A stretch of 64,000 nucleotides of DNA from Ascidia mentula (Eukaryota; Chordata; Ascidiacea; Phlebobranchia; Ascidiidae), in contig OX387198.1 of the NCBI GenBank assembly GCA_947561715.1, positions 10,416,001-10,480,000 on the forward strand, in the 5' to 3' direction. Positions within the stretch are counted from its first letter, which is position 1. Each line of letters begins with the position of its first letter. The position numbers and the translations under genes are program-made. Below, piece after piece: positions 36,515 to 52,200 of the stretch. The notes below the pieces were generated by a model. It did no database searches and was not told the DNA's origin. It saw nothing but the letters and a program-made list of their open reading frames with translations.

Positions 36515-39500
36515 ATGAACTACAAAACTCTATGCAGTTTTCCTTTGGTGCTATTTTGTATCAGTCTTGCAAAAGAAGTATCTACAGCCGAAATCAGCCC
36601 TTCTAGCGTCAAGAATTTTCAAGATGCGGTCAAGGCCATTCGCGATGATGTTATGGGAGCTTCCAAATTTCAAAAGCACATCGACGACCTGGTAAAGTTG
36701 GAACGTGTGCCACTGGATGGTCGCAAAATCGCCCTGGATGTGGCCAACAGTTTAAGTAAGACGTTTAAAAGTCGGCGTGTGGTCTTGAAACGCCTTTCTG
36801 ATGCCATAGTGAAGTCTTTATCAGCTGAAAACAATTTCAAAGACGCCCGTGAATGTTGCAATATATCTCGACAGGGAAATAAATATGACAGTCGTTTCCA
36901 AACCATTGTAAGTACAGCACTGCTTATTTTTGTAAAGTAGTGATGTGTTTGTGTGTAATAAGTGTATACTCCATTACAAATAGCCAGAGAGATATTCCAT
37001 TGATCAACTGTATAATTATGATTTTGTAAGGTTGACACCAAAGAAGAATGCAACATTTTGGCCCCTACTGCACCGGAAGTTAAAAAATCCGCAGGAAACG
37101 AGTTTCTTGAAGCAGCAGTGGAAAACCTGAAGGCCTATCCTGGTCTGAGGTGGCAGTATTTTGGCTCTGAGGAAGGTGTATTACGACGATTTCCTTCGAC
37201 GCCGGCTGGTAGCTGCAAAACAACCTACGATAACAGATACCGCCCTTGGTGAGATTATCTTCATCAGTTTGAAGTTGCAATATTTTGCCGCTGTGCCTAT
37301 TAAGGCCATTAAACGCAGCATTGCTGTATACAAAACGTTTGTTCGCGAAATTGTCAAAAGCATTGTTTGCCCAGTTTCAGTTTTGCAATGTTTTAAGTAC
37401 CGTGTAGCCTACATGTTACTGTTTCTTAGGTTATTTTGACATAAAAACGTTTTTTTACTCATTTCGTAATGCAAGTAATAACTGCAAAGCCTGTCACAAT
37501 TTTGCAGAAAGCGATATTTTGGTCCCATATTTTCGGGTGGTGCTGTAGGTTGTAGTGTTGATAAAATGTTTGTCGACAACCTGGAAACTCCCCAAGTTTC
37601 ATAATTAAAATTGAATACCATTTGATATTTTGCTTCAGGTATGTGCAGGCGACAGCCCCCAAGCCGAAAGACGTGGTTGTCGTAATAGATCGCTCCGGGT
37701 CAATGGAAGACTTTGGGAAGATGGAGTCTGCAAAAAACGCGGCTATCACTGTTTTGTCGACGCTCACACCCGACGATCGCGCAACGGTTATAACTTTCTC
37801 CACTGAAGCATACGCCATTGGTACCTCAATATCAGCACGCGCCGTTTCCTCCAGGCAGTTCTTCGATGCTGGACATAAGTAAGTAAATCAACCACTTTGC
37901 AAAAAACTGCTATCGCACCCTAAACTATAATTTGTTAAAAAAAAAAAAAAATAAAACTATTTTGTGCGTACCTTACATGTATATGATAGTGTATCTTTGT
38001 TTACCTTTATGAATTAATTGGACATTAACAAACCATTCTCCGAGTAAAAAGGAGTTTTAGGTCCTCTCGAATGTCTCTTCCCGTTATAATCGTCAAAAGT
38101 TTAATTAAGTCGTATACTTGTTCATATTACGCAAGCTCATAGTTTCGCTCTACCCACATTTTTCTGTGACTCACAACTTCCTTCTTTGCTATTCCCAGGG
38201 AGTACAGGAACACCTCCTGTTTTCGTCACACTCTCGCGTCGGCAACGCCAATGAACATTCGCCGTATGGTGTCAGTGGTAAATATGACCATCCCGTATGG
38301 AGAGACGAATTACAGCAAGGCGCTCGCACTGGCCTTTGATTTCCTGAAGGAGTCGTATTTGAGGGACTTGAAAAGTCACGAATCTTTGCACGGGTTCGAT
38401 TGCATTCTTAACTTATGTGTGACCCAATAAAATTTACTGTATTTGACCACCGCATAACAAACCGTCCTCGCGCTATATCCAAGGGCACAAAATTCTGTCA
38501 TTTATACGGGATCGTGTTCGTCTACATGTATATTCGATTGACGCAAATCCAGATTCATTGAAAATGAAAGCAAATGGTTTAGTACTTGTTTTGTTCTGTG
38601 GGTAAATGGAAATTCTTTAATCAATATGTAATTTTTGCATATAATCGGTAGAACAAACCAAATATTTCAACTATACAAGCCGAAATAAATGTTATTAATG
38701 TGGACGGGATATAACCTGGGCCGTTTAATGCGAGTTGTCAACATATTTTGGGTTATATTCAAAGAAACAACAAGATGGAAGATATCACCAAGACTCGCGA
38801 CCGCGTCATCCTCTTTTTATCCGACGGAGAACCATCCGATTCACCCAAACGCATCTTCACCTTAATTCGGGATCGCAACCTCGAGTTGCATAACAGCGTC
38901 ATCATGTTGTGCTTCGCCCTCGGCAGTGGCACATTCGGTTCCGTGCTGAAACTTATGGCGGCACAGAACTTCGCTAAAGCCAGCGGCACAATTCCTGCTC
39001 CTACGCCTGGGTTTTTCCGCCACGTGGTGGACGTGCGTCACCTTCGCTTTGCTATGGGGTCCTATTACAATTTCTTCGCGAAACACCAAGACAAGCATAA
39101 TTCTGTATTCGACGATTTTCCTGTCATGTGGAGCGTGCCTTACTTCGATGCGTTTGGATTGGGGATGGTGCTGACTGCCGCTTCGCCAGTTCAAGTTAAC
39201 AGTAAGTCATACGGTTTCCCAATACTGTATGTGTTAAACCAACATAATGTGTTTGCTGTGCCTCAATGCAAAAGCAACCGCTGTGAATAAACAAAACCTG
39301 AAATGTTGAATATTTGGAACCTACAGTTTTGTTGATCTTCAAAATAAACAATATAGCCGCTATGTCCAGCACGCACCTACATTCGTTACAATAAGTTTGT
39401 AAGAAACAGTGGAAAAGTCTGCCAAATGAATTTTACAGCAGTTATATGGGCCAAATTGTTTGCATCAATCATGCATATTTATGCTCGGTCCATTGGAGAA

Positions 39501-42500
39501 GTTTGCCCTGCATGTTCATGACCTGCCTCCACCATACATTGCACGATCATGTGAAGGGCATATATGCCTCGTTTACAAGATGGATGTCTTCCTGTGCGTT
39601 ACAGGAAGTTTTGTAATGTAGCAAGTCTTAAATTACATGCGCATTTTCTGCATTTGAATGAACTTTGTATATTAAAGTCTGTTCCAGTTAACCAATTTCT
39701 CATGTTGTTGTTTCATGTCACCACATGATAAGGCAGAGTCGCCCCACCGCAAAGGTCCTTTGCGATTTTTCAGCTATATCATATTTTGATGATTAGTTTC
39801 ACTGGAATCGAAGCCAATCTAAAGAAAAGTCACTTTCGAAACGAGATATGAATAATTAAGCTGTGATGTTTACCCAAAGGCCTGTCGGGCCCAAAGCTCT
39901 AACCGACTATAGGCTGCAAAAGCACAGCGGTTAGAGGGAATATACTGTGGTCAAGCTACACTTGTGTGATAGAGTACAGCAACATGCCAAGTGGGTTTGA
40001 TCCTGCTTGGCTGTAATCCCAGTGAAACTAATGTTGGTAAATATGAACTCTTTCTCTCTTACACGTTGTTTGCCCCAGCAGTGCCACCCACATAATGCTT
40101 GTTTTTTATTGCTTTTTGACTATGATTGGAATATGATGCTTTAGTGCACATGAACCACCAATATTCATAAGAACACGCCGACCAGCTTAAAACCTTTCAA
40201 ACGTCCACACACACACACTATAATATATATTATATATCAGGATTGACAATATATTTATACTATGGACCCTTTCAGACGAGCTGCGCGGCGTGGTGGGAGT
40301 CGATATCACGATGCACGAACTTTTCGCTGACGTCACATATTTCCGTGTTGCCGCGCACACAACGTATGCATTCCTGGTCGATACGTCGGGCCGAGTGCTA
40401 ATGCACCCATTTCTACCGGCCCCCGTCGCTGTGCACGACGACCCAGTCATTACTGGCATAGACGCTTTAGAACGCACGGAAGCTGTGCGGCGGTTTGTCA
40501 AAAACACTCTGCACTCTGTGAACCTCGGTAAGGGACCAAGTGGTCGTCCTTCCCGCCACAGTGATGTGTTTACTGGCGTCTTCCGCACTGTGCGCGTACT
40601 TCCTGTGGTAAGTGCTTTATTCTGGTGGGTTTGTGATCTTAAACCAACAATGGAGCAGGAAAACCCACACAGAAGTGTGATAAGCAATAGCGACGTTGGT
40701 TTAACGCGCGCTGTTCCTTTTATAATACACAATATGCACACAGACTACAGTTTATTATTGTTTAGAAAACTGCTGTCCAATATGAGTTTTCCTGTTCAGG
40801 CCATTGTTAGCTGCACCTACGTATCATTCCTTGTTTTGGGTGTTATCCCACATATGTATACGAGCACTATTACCAAAGTTCAAGGCCCCCTAATGATGTT
40901 TACATGTCGTGCAACCGCAGGCTATGTGTTCGTTATGTCTGTGAATCTTGTTATCTAAACGCTTATTAGGAAAGGTTACAATGTTTTGCAGGATCACCGA
41001 GGTGTCAACGCCCACAACGCAACGTTAACATACTCCTGTGTAAGTGTGAACGGGACTCGCTTCGTGCTGTGTGTTGTAGTGGAAGCCAATGTTACGTCGA
41101 TCACGAGTCTGGGCCCGCAACCCGAACCCAACGATTTCAGCTTCCTTTATCACAGGTGATTCCCCCAAAATATACATCAGGAAAATCTCTCAGTAGATAT
41201 TTCACCACTGGGGCCGAATTTAAAACGTGAGCTATTCGAACTGTTGGGAAAAAAACTGCTAAGCTATATTGGTCGTTGGCACGCTTATTTAAAACTTTAC
41301 TTCATGAATAGATTTAATTAGATTTAAGTAAATTAACTTTGATCAATCTGATCCACCCCGCATCTTTCCAAAATCTGCAACAACTTTGGACTGATACGGC
41401 CTGATCGTGGTGTCGAACTTACATAAAAATATATTTTGAGAATTTAGCAATTTCATTTTGTCTTAAGATTTGATCTACTCACGCCTCCAGACCTGTGTCG
41501 TCACCAGAACAACGCGGTGACTGAAAATCGGTCTGCTGTCATGTTCGCCCCTCCGTCCTTCGTGGATAGCGGCGGGTATTCGGAATTACCCGAAACCGTT
41601 TCTCTCGTTAACGGGTAAGTGCGTAAAGCTACCTAATTTTCAAGATTGCCAGTAGGACCGGTGCTATGCGACATGTTCGGGGTCCTCTTTTACAATGAAG
41701 TATATATATAACATTTTTTTGTCTGCTTGAGTTATCAATTTCATTGAAATACAAACAACATTATAAGTGGTACCTCCATTCAGATTATTGTATTTCTTTT
41801 TAATTTTTCCGAACTTACAACGAATATTCAAGTTTAAATAAAAGTATCAATAATTTACTTCATATAACGACCAACTTTGGTGAGCGTAAACACGTGCCTT
41901 TCAAGTACACGTGCCATTGTCAAAGTTCATCGAAAAACGCAGTAACAAACCCTGTTATTGATGGGAAAAGTTCCGTCTTCATTTGAACGGTGTTTATGGC
42001 TATAATATCTTGAATACCACCCCAAAACTATAATATCGCATTTTCGAGCATGTACATATTTTAATCTTCCATCGTGCCATCATGGGAACAATTGTGATTC
42101 AAACATACCAGTATTGTGCTCAGTTACCATCACTTTATGACAACCGGAAAATACGCAAGCCCGTCTTCCCCACGTTTCCGAGCCGGGGTACGAAGTGCGG
42201 TGCAAATCACGTGGGTATTGGAGCGCCTGTGGCTCGGCTCAGGTCTCAATCTGACGTCAGCACGGATGCGTCACATAACCGATCACGTAACGTGGAGGTA
42301 CTTCGGCACCGAGCAAGGAACGATGCGAATTTTTCCGGGCTGCAAATTGCCCAAGTTGTACAACCCTGTCCACAGGCCCTGGTATGAGCTGGGGAACTCC
42401 CTCATCACTGAAGCGTTCGTGTCAAACCTACGAAAGGTAAATGCTGTTGTCTTTCGGTTTACTGGCGCGGCTGTGCATGTTTTCATACTTGTTACTGTGT

Positions 42501-44975
42501 TGGTTAGTTGGATACATATTGGATGGGTGCACCAAAAATTGAATGCGGGATTATATCTGACCTGTGTATCTTTTACAGCATATTTATCAACTCAAAATGA
42601 GTTTTGAATGTAGTTATTATTTTTATGAGTCATTGTTGCCTTTGGCATACGGTACCTAACTTATATCCCGAAGGTTTTTGTGATAACACAGAATACCAAA
42701 CACCATTTAGGTTACTGTTCAAAGGGCCCATAGAACTCATGGAGGCGATGGGGACGTAGTTGCATTACACGTATACGCATGGCTTAAATTCCTGTTGTCA
42801 AATTACGCAGAATTCTACCGCAACATCGCTCCACGACTCCGTGCTAGCTGCCATCTCACCTCCGTATCTGGACGCAAACGGCGAAGGTCTCATAATCACC
42901 GTGAGCCGGGGAATCACCGAACCGCCACCTAACGGTCAGCAGAGTTTCAGTGAAAGGCCGCCGCACGTGTTCGGTGTAATGGGCGCGGATATTTTTCTCG
43001 GCTTCTTCGAAACGCTACTCAAGGACATGGTATCGGAGTGTAACGACTCGTACAAGACTTGCATGGTTCTCGACACTTCGGGTAAATGGAATTCTGTTTC
43101 TGTCCACAGCAAGGGTCCACAGTGAGCTATTTGCAGGAAGATGTTCGCGAAAAATTATAACACTTTCGCTGCCGATTTGGCGGATCTGCGAAAAGTCTAT
43201 TTTTCATAACATATAGTTGGTAACATCTGAAATCACCAAAAAATTCGAATATTTCACCTGTGATGGTGGTCCACTGATACAAGTCTTCGTAAGCTTTCCT
43301 TCCCACTTACTGGTGAAAGAATCCCTTATGAGTTTAACCAAACTAGAATATTTAAGCGACCGTGCCCCATGCCGTTTACTCGTGCTTGCGAAAACGAAAA
43401 TGGACATAAAAATCCAAAAGGGAAAAGTGCGACGGTTTTCTCAATACATTTTTCTATACAATGCAACATGCACTATGTTGTTAACCACAGGTTTTGTTAT
43501 CTACGATCGTCGTTTGTCTGCCCACGAATCACTCGCCGTCCAATACGCGGCCAACGGCGGCTATCACGTGACCCATGCCAACCCCCACGTTGCTTGGACG
43601 TTGATCAGAGAACGAATACTTGTGCGTCGAAAGTGCACTGACCTGGCATCTGTGACGTACAAGTAAGTGTCCCCTTTTTGTCTGGTCGTTGTTTAATTAT
43701 GAAAACGCAATTGAATCCTCTTTTATACTTAAATATAAGAAGTGGCGGTTGCGGCTAGCGATCAGAGGATTTCACTGTGTTTTTGTCACAACTGGTTGGT
43801 ATGTGTTTAAATTCATTTAAGACGAGTTCATTGGTCTTTAATATTTTTGTATAAAGACTCTTTGTTAAATAGTATATGTTTGTGATCATGGGTATTCTGT
43901 TTATAGTTCTTAACTTTAAAATGGAGAAAATGTCGGTTGACGGTGTTCAGTCACAATTCAAATATTTCTACCAGGGTTGGACACAAGATCGACGTGAATA
44001 GATTGCGCGAGGTCGCAGCGTCACTTCCGTTCGATATCGCACACGTGACCGGAACTAACGTGGTTTTGCTTGTCATCCCTCTTGCTTATTGGGATGTGGG
44101 TAAGATGAAGTTGTTGTTTGTAGATGCAAATCGAAAATTTCGTTTGCAAAATGTGTAATTTTACCTTGGCTATGCTACGAGTATAAGAGGCCTACTAGTT
44201 GTCGTTGATTGTTACAATTTAGGAGTTTATGATAAGACAAGTACCTTTCATTAACTGTCAACAATTACTTTTCGGCGCTACAGAGTTTTGCGTCACGCCC
44301 TACACATGCACAGACATTATATTCTGTTAGTTGAAATTTATCAAAGGACAAACTTGCAGAAAACATGATAATTTTTCAGCTACTCGGTGCGTTCTCCATA
44401 AGACCGAACAGGAGCGTTGTCACAGCACGAGAGCCGCGTCGTGCGAGTCACCATGCGTTGATATGTACGGCGCCACTCGCCACTACGACAACTGCCTCAA
44501 CCTCTACAACCACACGTGGACGTCCGACCCTCCACCGTGCTTTCCCGACAAATTCAATGCGATGGAAGCATCGGACACAAGTGCGGCTGAACTTACTACA
44601 GTCATCAAGCCAGACCTTTTGAAGCAAACCGATATAGACCCACAGTCTTTGCCAATTTGCCAGAATGAAATCGCAAACGGTTACATCCTGCCGTCGCGTA
44701 TTCATCACACCAACGTGGTGAACGAGATCCACCTGCAACCTCCACCTGCAGGAGAAATGGCGCCAAAACAAAAGTTTATTATTTACGTGGTGTGTGTGGT
44801 CGTGCTTCTCGCGGCTGTGAACTTGGGATTAAATAAACGGAGGTTAAGGAAATTGTGCAACAAAGAGGAGAGCGATGCACGACCGAAAGAAACAGTTGAC
44901 GAAGAAGAAGAGGAAGAAGCAGATCTACCAGAAGATGCAGAGACGCGTCAATTCGTAACGAGCCAACGGATGTAG
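36515..44975 (+). CDS. CACHD1: CACHD1-like protein (VWA + Cache domains, single-pass membrane)
   Basis: Type I membrane protein related to CACHD1 and to the alpha2-delta subunits of voltage-gated calcium channels. It starts with a signal peptide (MNYKTLCSFPLVLFCISLAK), followed by a VWA N-terminal region (AYPGLRWQYFGSEEGVL, YDNRYRPWYVQATAP). The VWA domain (exon about 37640-37880) has a MIDAS-type DRSGS in VVVVIDRSGSMEDFG, with later strands in TRDRVILFLSDGEPSD. Two Cache regions follow: WSVPYFDAFGLGMVLTAASP with VVGVDITMHELFADVTYFRV, then VTWRYFGTEQGTMRIFPGC with FGVMGADIFLGFFETLLKDM. A Cys-rich juxtamembrane stretch precedes one membrane helix (FIIYVVCVVVLLAAVNLGL) and an acidic cytoplasmic tail ending FVTSQRM. 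That tail argues for CACHD1, since alpha2-delta proteins end at or near the anchor. Boundaries of the exons at about 38200-38400, 41000-41600 and 42800-43100 are approximate. Confidence 0.86.
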
Positions 44976-45128
44976 TATTTCCACTAGACTCTTGCGTTCT
45001 CAGGCCTATGCACGTCCTTCAAACGGTACTTGATTGTAGTTCGCTATCTTGTCGTTATATGTTGCCAAGCATTGTTTTGACTGCTGTGTGATTGCACTGT
45101 GCGAAGCAAAAACTGCCCGACGTTTGCA

Positions 45129-45134
45129 AATAAA
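45129..45134 (+). promoter_or_regulatory. polyadenylation signal of CACHD1-like gene
   Basis: AATAAA, about 155 bases after the stop codon. Confidence 0.55.
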
Positions 45135-45563
45135 TGTTTATTTCCAACAAATCCGCAATGCCTTTTCCATTCGGGGCTAAATTTCTGGTTTGAGTTTTCA
45201 AGCATGATTGCGTCGAAACGGAACGCGGAAACGCAATGAAATGTCCCAATTTCTTAACTCCCGGGAAAATATCGACAGCCGTTCAAACATATTGACCTAC
45301 AATGCATGTTTGCTGATGGTGAAAAAATGTTTGCAGTTGGTTTGTTTGTCTAGGTGGGAAACATGCAGCACGAACTTTGTTCTCTTGTGCATTAATCGTT
45401 ATGTTGGGGTAACTATTGAAACAGCATCGGTTTTTCGTCAGCAGTACAGGTGGACTGTGTTAAGTTATTTATGCACCAAGAGACCAGTTTAATATCAAAC
45501 TAAAAATCGCGGTGTTTTTTGACAATACCGCCTGGAAAATCTGTATGTTAAAACGTAGAAATT
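45135..45563. other. spacer upstream of the C1A protease
   Basis: No ORF with family similarity; should contain the protease promoter and 5' UTR. Confidence 0.5.
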
Positions 45564-47493
<1,930 letters not shown>

Positions 47494-47635
47494 AATGATA
47501 AACATCCCAAGTTGTGACATATTCACAAAGTAAAGCTACAATCGATACTTTTCCTTTTGAGGTTATTCTATGTATTTCCTGTGTTCATTCTAACATGTAC
47601 ATTTTACTACAATTGTGTTTTTAGATTCAAAGATT

Positions 47636-47641
47636 AATAAA
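47636..47641 (+). promoter_or_regulatory. polyadenylation signal of C1A protease
   Basis: AATAAA, about 143 bases after the stop codon. Confidence 0.6.
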
Positions 47642-47895
47642 CATGATTTTGCAAAAAAACACGTTGGCCTATAATAACGCAACCACTTGACCACGACATT
47701 GTGCCATAGCCAATTTGCATTTAGTAGCAACAGAAAAGCGTTCGCCAGACTGGTGGCGTTAGGAGTGGGGCCACAACACAGTTACCTATTTCTACCGAGA
47801 AAGCGGTTTCTAAAGAAGGTTTCTCAAAAAGAAGTGACAAACGAAATAAATTAAATTAAATATGATAAGCATGTGGAGCCAATAATATGAATTTG

Positions 47896-48035
47896 TGTAT
47901 AAGCTGCAGACAGATGGCCACTGTGGAAGTCTTTGCTTGGCCGTTTGGTCAGCAAAGTCGTCTGATAGTCACACCAGCTGCACTGATGAGACCTTTTAGG
48001 TCGAAACAGTGGCCATCTGTCTGCAGCTTATACAT
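47896..48035. repeat. palindromic MITE-like element
   Basis: Inverted arms 47896-47934 and about 48006-48034 share ATAAGCTGCAGACAGATGG and CCACTGT. The interior contains CTGATGAGACCTTTTAGGTC, itself partly palindromic. A relative sits at 26825-26950. No coding capacity; typical of short non-autonomous DNA elements. Confidence 0.75.
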
Positions 48036-49273
48036 AAATTAAATATATTTGATAGAAGCCGTTTGTTTCACTCCGGCATAGGGATTTTGTGATCCTGCCA
48101 AAACATCCAAAAAAACATACACATTCTCCCCAAAACATTTACAATCAGGCGCGATCGAAACACCTTCGGCCATGTTGGTGACCCACAGTGGGTCACCAAA
48201 AGTCCTACGAGCAATAGATATGAATAGGAAATTGGCATGAAAATATACATTGTCATTTTTGCGTATAAATCACATGAATAATTTGTTGACACCACTATTT
48301 AACACGATGTTTTGTCGATGACTGTTTCTATAGAAATCAGTGATTGGCACATGGCGATAAAAATCTTAAACCGGTACTAAAAGTCCTTTTTCTTTTTAAA
48401 TGTTGGGATATATTGTAAATCCAACCTTTATCCTGTTTTTCTTTAGAATACCCTGGGTGGTGACTTTTTTCCTTGTACACCAAACCGAATTTGTCGAAGG
48501 TCGAGCTCCTACAATAATATACAAAACGAACATAAACTATTACTTTGATATAGCTTCATAGCACATTAACAGCACTGACAAGACACGGTTGCCTACTTTT
48601 CTTTTTTAAATTGTGAAAATAAATTATGTATGATGCATTCTGTGATTTAACTGTTAAGCAACCCTTCTGAACCCAACGTTCGGACTAAGTTTAAGAACAA
48701 CTTGGACTTAGCTGTTGCTGATGTGATGTTATGTTGCACTGTTTCATTTAACTAAATGATATGAATCTTTTAATTTGTCTGGGGTGTTGCTGATACAACC
48801 CTGCTGGTTAATACTAAAAACTTGCATGTGCGATGGCTGTAAAAGGATGTACACTTATATATCCAATGCAAACATACACTTGTTGGTAATCTGAATGTTA
48901 ATTTGGTTGGATATTACACATCGTTTCTGACTTTTCCCTCCTAAAATGTTGTTTGTTGATAAACGGAATGTGCACTGCTGGACTAATCTTATCCATTGTA
49001 TCATTAGGCCTTTGTTTTGGTATGTAATGAAAGCTATACCCCTGGTATGTTACTAATGTATTTCATGGTGCAACGATCAAGTCTGCAACGATCAACAAGT
49101 TGCGTATTAATTTTTCAAGTGGGCTACAATTCGGGTAAACTGTTTTTTTTTATTTTTGTAGAGCAGTGTTGTAGATCTTGTATGAAAAACTCTATTTCAC
49201 CTGTTGTTATTAAACTAAATAATCAATTATATGTGGTAAAGTCAATTTGTGGTGGTAATTTACCCATTATAAA
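48036..49273. other. intergenic upstream of symplekin
   Basis: No supported gene. A short hairpin (TTGGTGACCC/GGGTCACCAA) lies at about 48174-48200. The remainder is AT-rich and should include the symplekin promoter. Confidence 0.5.
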
Positions 49274-52200
49274 ATGGATCCCCGACTGGGAAAGCGAGGT
49301 GACCCAAGAAATCAAAGACAAAAAGAACCATTGAGTTCCAGGTCGGCAATGGAATTTGAAACTGACGATGGTCAGGAAACAGAAAAGGTTTCCACTTTCG
49401 ACCAGGTGCTTGCATGGAAGGTTTTTGTGTAACATTGTTCGTCACTTGTGTAAAGTTACTTGCATGTCATAAATGAACAAAAAATTAAAATAAGTCCAAT
49501 GCAAAAGATTATATTCGTAATTAAACTTTGCAATATAATACAGGTTATCAACTTGTTAAACAAAGCTTCAATGGCTAAAAAGGACTCGGAAAAGGTCGAA
49601 AAGTTGCAACAAGTGCAAGAACTAGTCATTAACAAGGAGCCAGGGTTGCTTGATAACTTCATGGATGAAGTGGTTGCTTTTCAAGCAGACAGGTCATCAG
49701 ATGTAAGGAAATTTGTTGTTGGATTCATGGAAGAGGCTTGGTAAGCTTAATTTTTCTCCTTTATGTACGTATTTGTATATATGCATAGGAGAAAGTATGG
49801 TTATTGAAATATAAAATCTTTTCTTGCAGCAAAAAGGATCAAGAACTGCTGTCTAAGTTGTTATCGAACTTTTACATGCTGTTGGTCGATGATAATGTTA
49901 ATGTTTTGAAAAAAGCCATTCAGTCTTCAACTCAGCTTTACAGACTCTGTATTCAAGTTAGTTTCTTCATTTAGTTTATCTCCATTAAATCCTTCTTATT
50001 TGTCAAACTACCTTTATTTTTTCCATTAGTGGATAAGCAACAGCAAGGCATCAAAGAACCTGCTTGAAGCTAGTTGGAAAACAATGTGTGATATTCAAGA
50101 CACCATCTTTCATTTCATGCTGGATTCTGAAAATGACGGTGTTAGAACCCAGGTATATACATGGATGTAATTTTTTGTCATGTAATCGTCATTTTCCTTA
50201 TTTCCAAGATTGACTAAATATTTTGTGCAGTCGGTGAAGTTTGCTGAAAAAGTGGTTCTCACTCTGTCAGAGCGGCAGAGACACTCGGAGATCCCCAAAA
50301 AAGTGGAGAGTTTCTCTTCTCTAGATCAGATTCCAGGCAACAACCTGGTGCTTCTCAAAGCTGATTTGCTGCAATCCGGACAAAAAGCTTTGCAGCAAAT
50401 GCTTGAATTTTTGTCCTCTCCAGCAATTTCCAGGTACTTATGCCGAAATGAGAAACTATAAATCATATGAATAATGGTGCTGCTGTTTTTTCTTAGTGTT
50501 AATCTTATGGCTGCAATGGGTACCTTGACAACCATCGCCAAGCAGCGCCCTCACTTCATGTCATCAGTGGTTGAGGCGTTTGAGATGCTACATGGTAAGT
50601 TGGCTGTTTTTATGTAATAGGTGATGACAGTTATACATTTTTACCCTACTTTGATCTTCAAGGTAGCATTGCACCTCCGTTTGAAAGAGTGTTTTTTTTT
50701 TCAGCAAACCTTCCACCTACACTAGCCAAAACCCAAGTCACAAGTGTTAGGAAGCACCTCAAAATGCAGTTGATGAACTTGCTTCGACATTCTGGCTCCA
50801 CTGAATTTCACCCACAGGTATTAAGATTTGTTAGGTGTGTACGAGCAAATCAGTAAATTTGTTTTAAATTGGCTCTAGATTACAAATTTGCTCTATGATC
50901 TCGGCACAAATGCCAGTGAAATTGCTAGAAACATGCCAAAACTTTCTGCTGCCGTAAAAGAAAAGAAAACTGTGGCAAGGAAAAGGAGTCCACTAGAAAG
51001 CAGTAAAGACTCAAGTGGAGAAAAGTCAAGCAAGAAACCTAAAATAGAGGTTTAACATTATTATTTATCCCATTAAAAAACTGCGTTATTTTCAAATTCA
51101 TTGGAACTTTAAGTACTATTTTGCATTGGCTATTTTGTTTGCATTGAAGATTTACAGAACCGCCAGTTGTGTTCCCAACTTAGTACTGACAATGTTTATT
51201 TTCTTCAGTTGAAAGATGACTATGATGAGGATGATTATGATGAAGACAAGCCGGGAAGCTCGAGAGAGCCAGGAACCAGCCAAGAGACGGCACCTAGCAG
51301 TTTGCCAAAGAGTGTGAAACCACAACATCAGGTGTCAGCAATTGACATCACTGCTGATGAACTTGTTCCTTTGCTTAATCCAGAAAATGTTGCCAATCTT
51401 GTCCTACTGAGCATGGTTTGTATTCCTTTTTTATCATTGTTATTTAGTGATGTTATCTGTCTCACTTTGTTTTATTTATGCCTTTGGTTAAAATAGTTGA
51501 AATACACCAACTCTAACAATACAATGAAACAAAAGTTCCACCGTATGCCATGTCAGCCTTTGGTTTTAAACTTCCATGGTTTCTTGTGCTATCTAGTAGT
51601 TTATCACACTTGATACAGTGAGTAACTTGCAAAATCAAATAAAGTTTTGCACCAGAAACTACAGAAATACTCTAATTAATATGATAAACATAATTGTAGT
51701 TATGTATTTTTAACTTTTCAGGTTATGCTTCCTGACAAGATTCCAGACGCATTCCAAGCATCCTATACCCCTATTGAGTCAGCTGGAACAATGGAACAAA
51801 TCATGCATCTTGCCCGACTTCTTGCCACTCAAATGACAGCTGTGGGTATTGGGTCAGGCATCCAGCAAGCAGCGGAAATGGTATACTTTCCTTATTTTAC
51901 AAGAGAATTCATAGAATGTGAGCTTGTTTGTTAACTTAAACTATCATTACTATCATGCAGCAAGCAGAAGAAGAAGCTAAAAAACAAGCAGAAAGAGAAA
52001 AACAAGAAATGGAAATTGAAAAGAACAAACCCTCAGTACCTATTCAAACTGTAATAGGTCAGAATTATGTTTACTAAGCAAAGTAATCACAAGGAAACTC
52101 TGGTAACCTTTCTATACATAGGTGGAACTATAGCTAATGATGAAAATAAGGAACCTGAGGAAGCTGTCTTGGAAAAACAAGTAATGCTTGAACCTGTACA

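Noticed and set aside
39866-40060. Possible tRNA-derived SINE in a CACHD1-like intron
   Set aside because: A B-box-like GGGTTTGATCCTGC and a Cys/Pro-tRNA-like block are visible, but no cloverleaf or terminal repeats could be drawn, so evidence is too weak.
40187-40741. 184-codon minus-strand frame
   Set aside because: It is the antisense shadow of the CACHD1-like exon encoding VVGVDITMHELFADVTYFRV; the plus-strand frame has splice sites and family similarity.
48068-48295. 75-codon minus-strand frame next to the palindromic repeat
   Set aside because: Overlaps a hairpin and repeat flank and has no protein family features.
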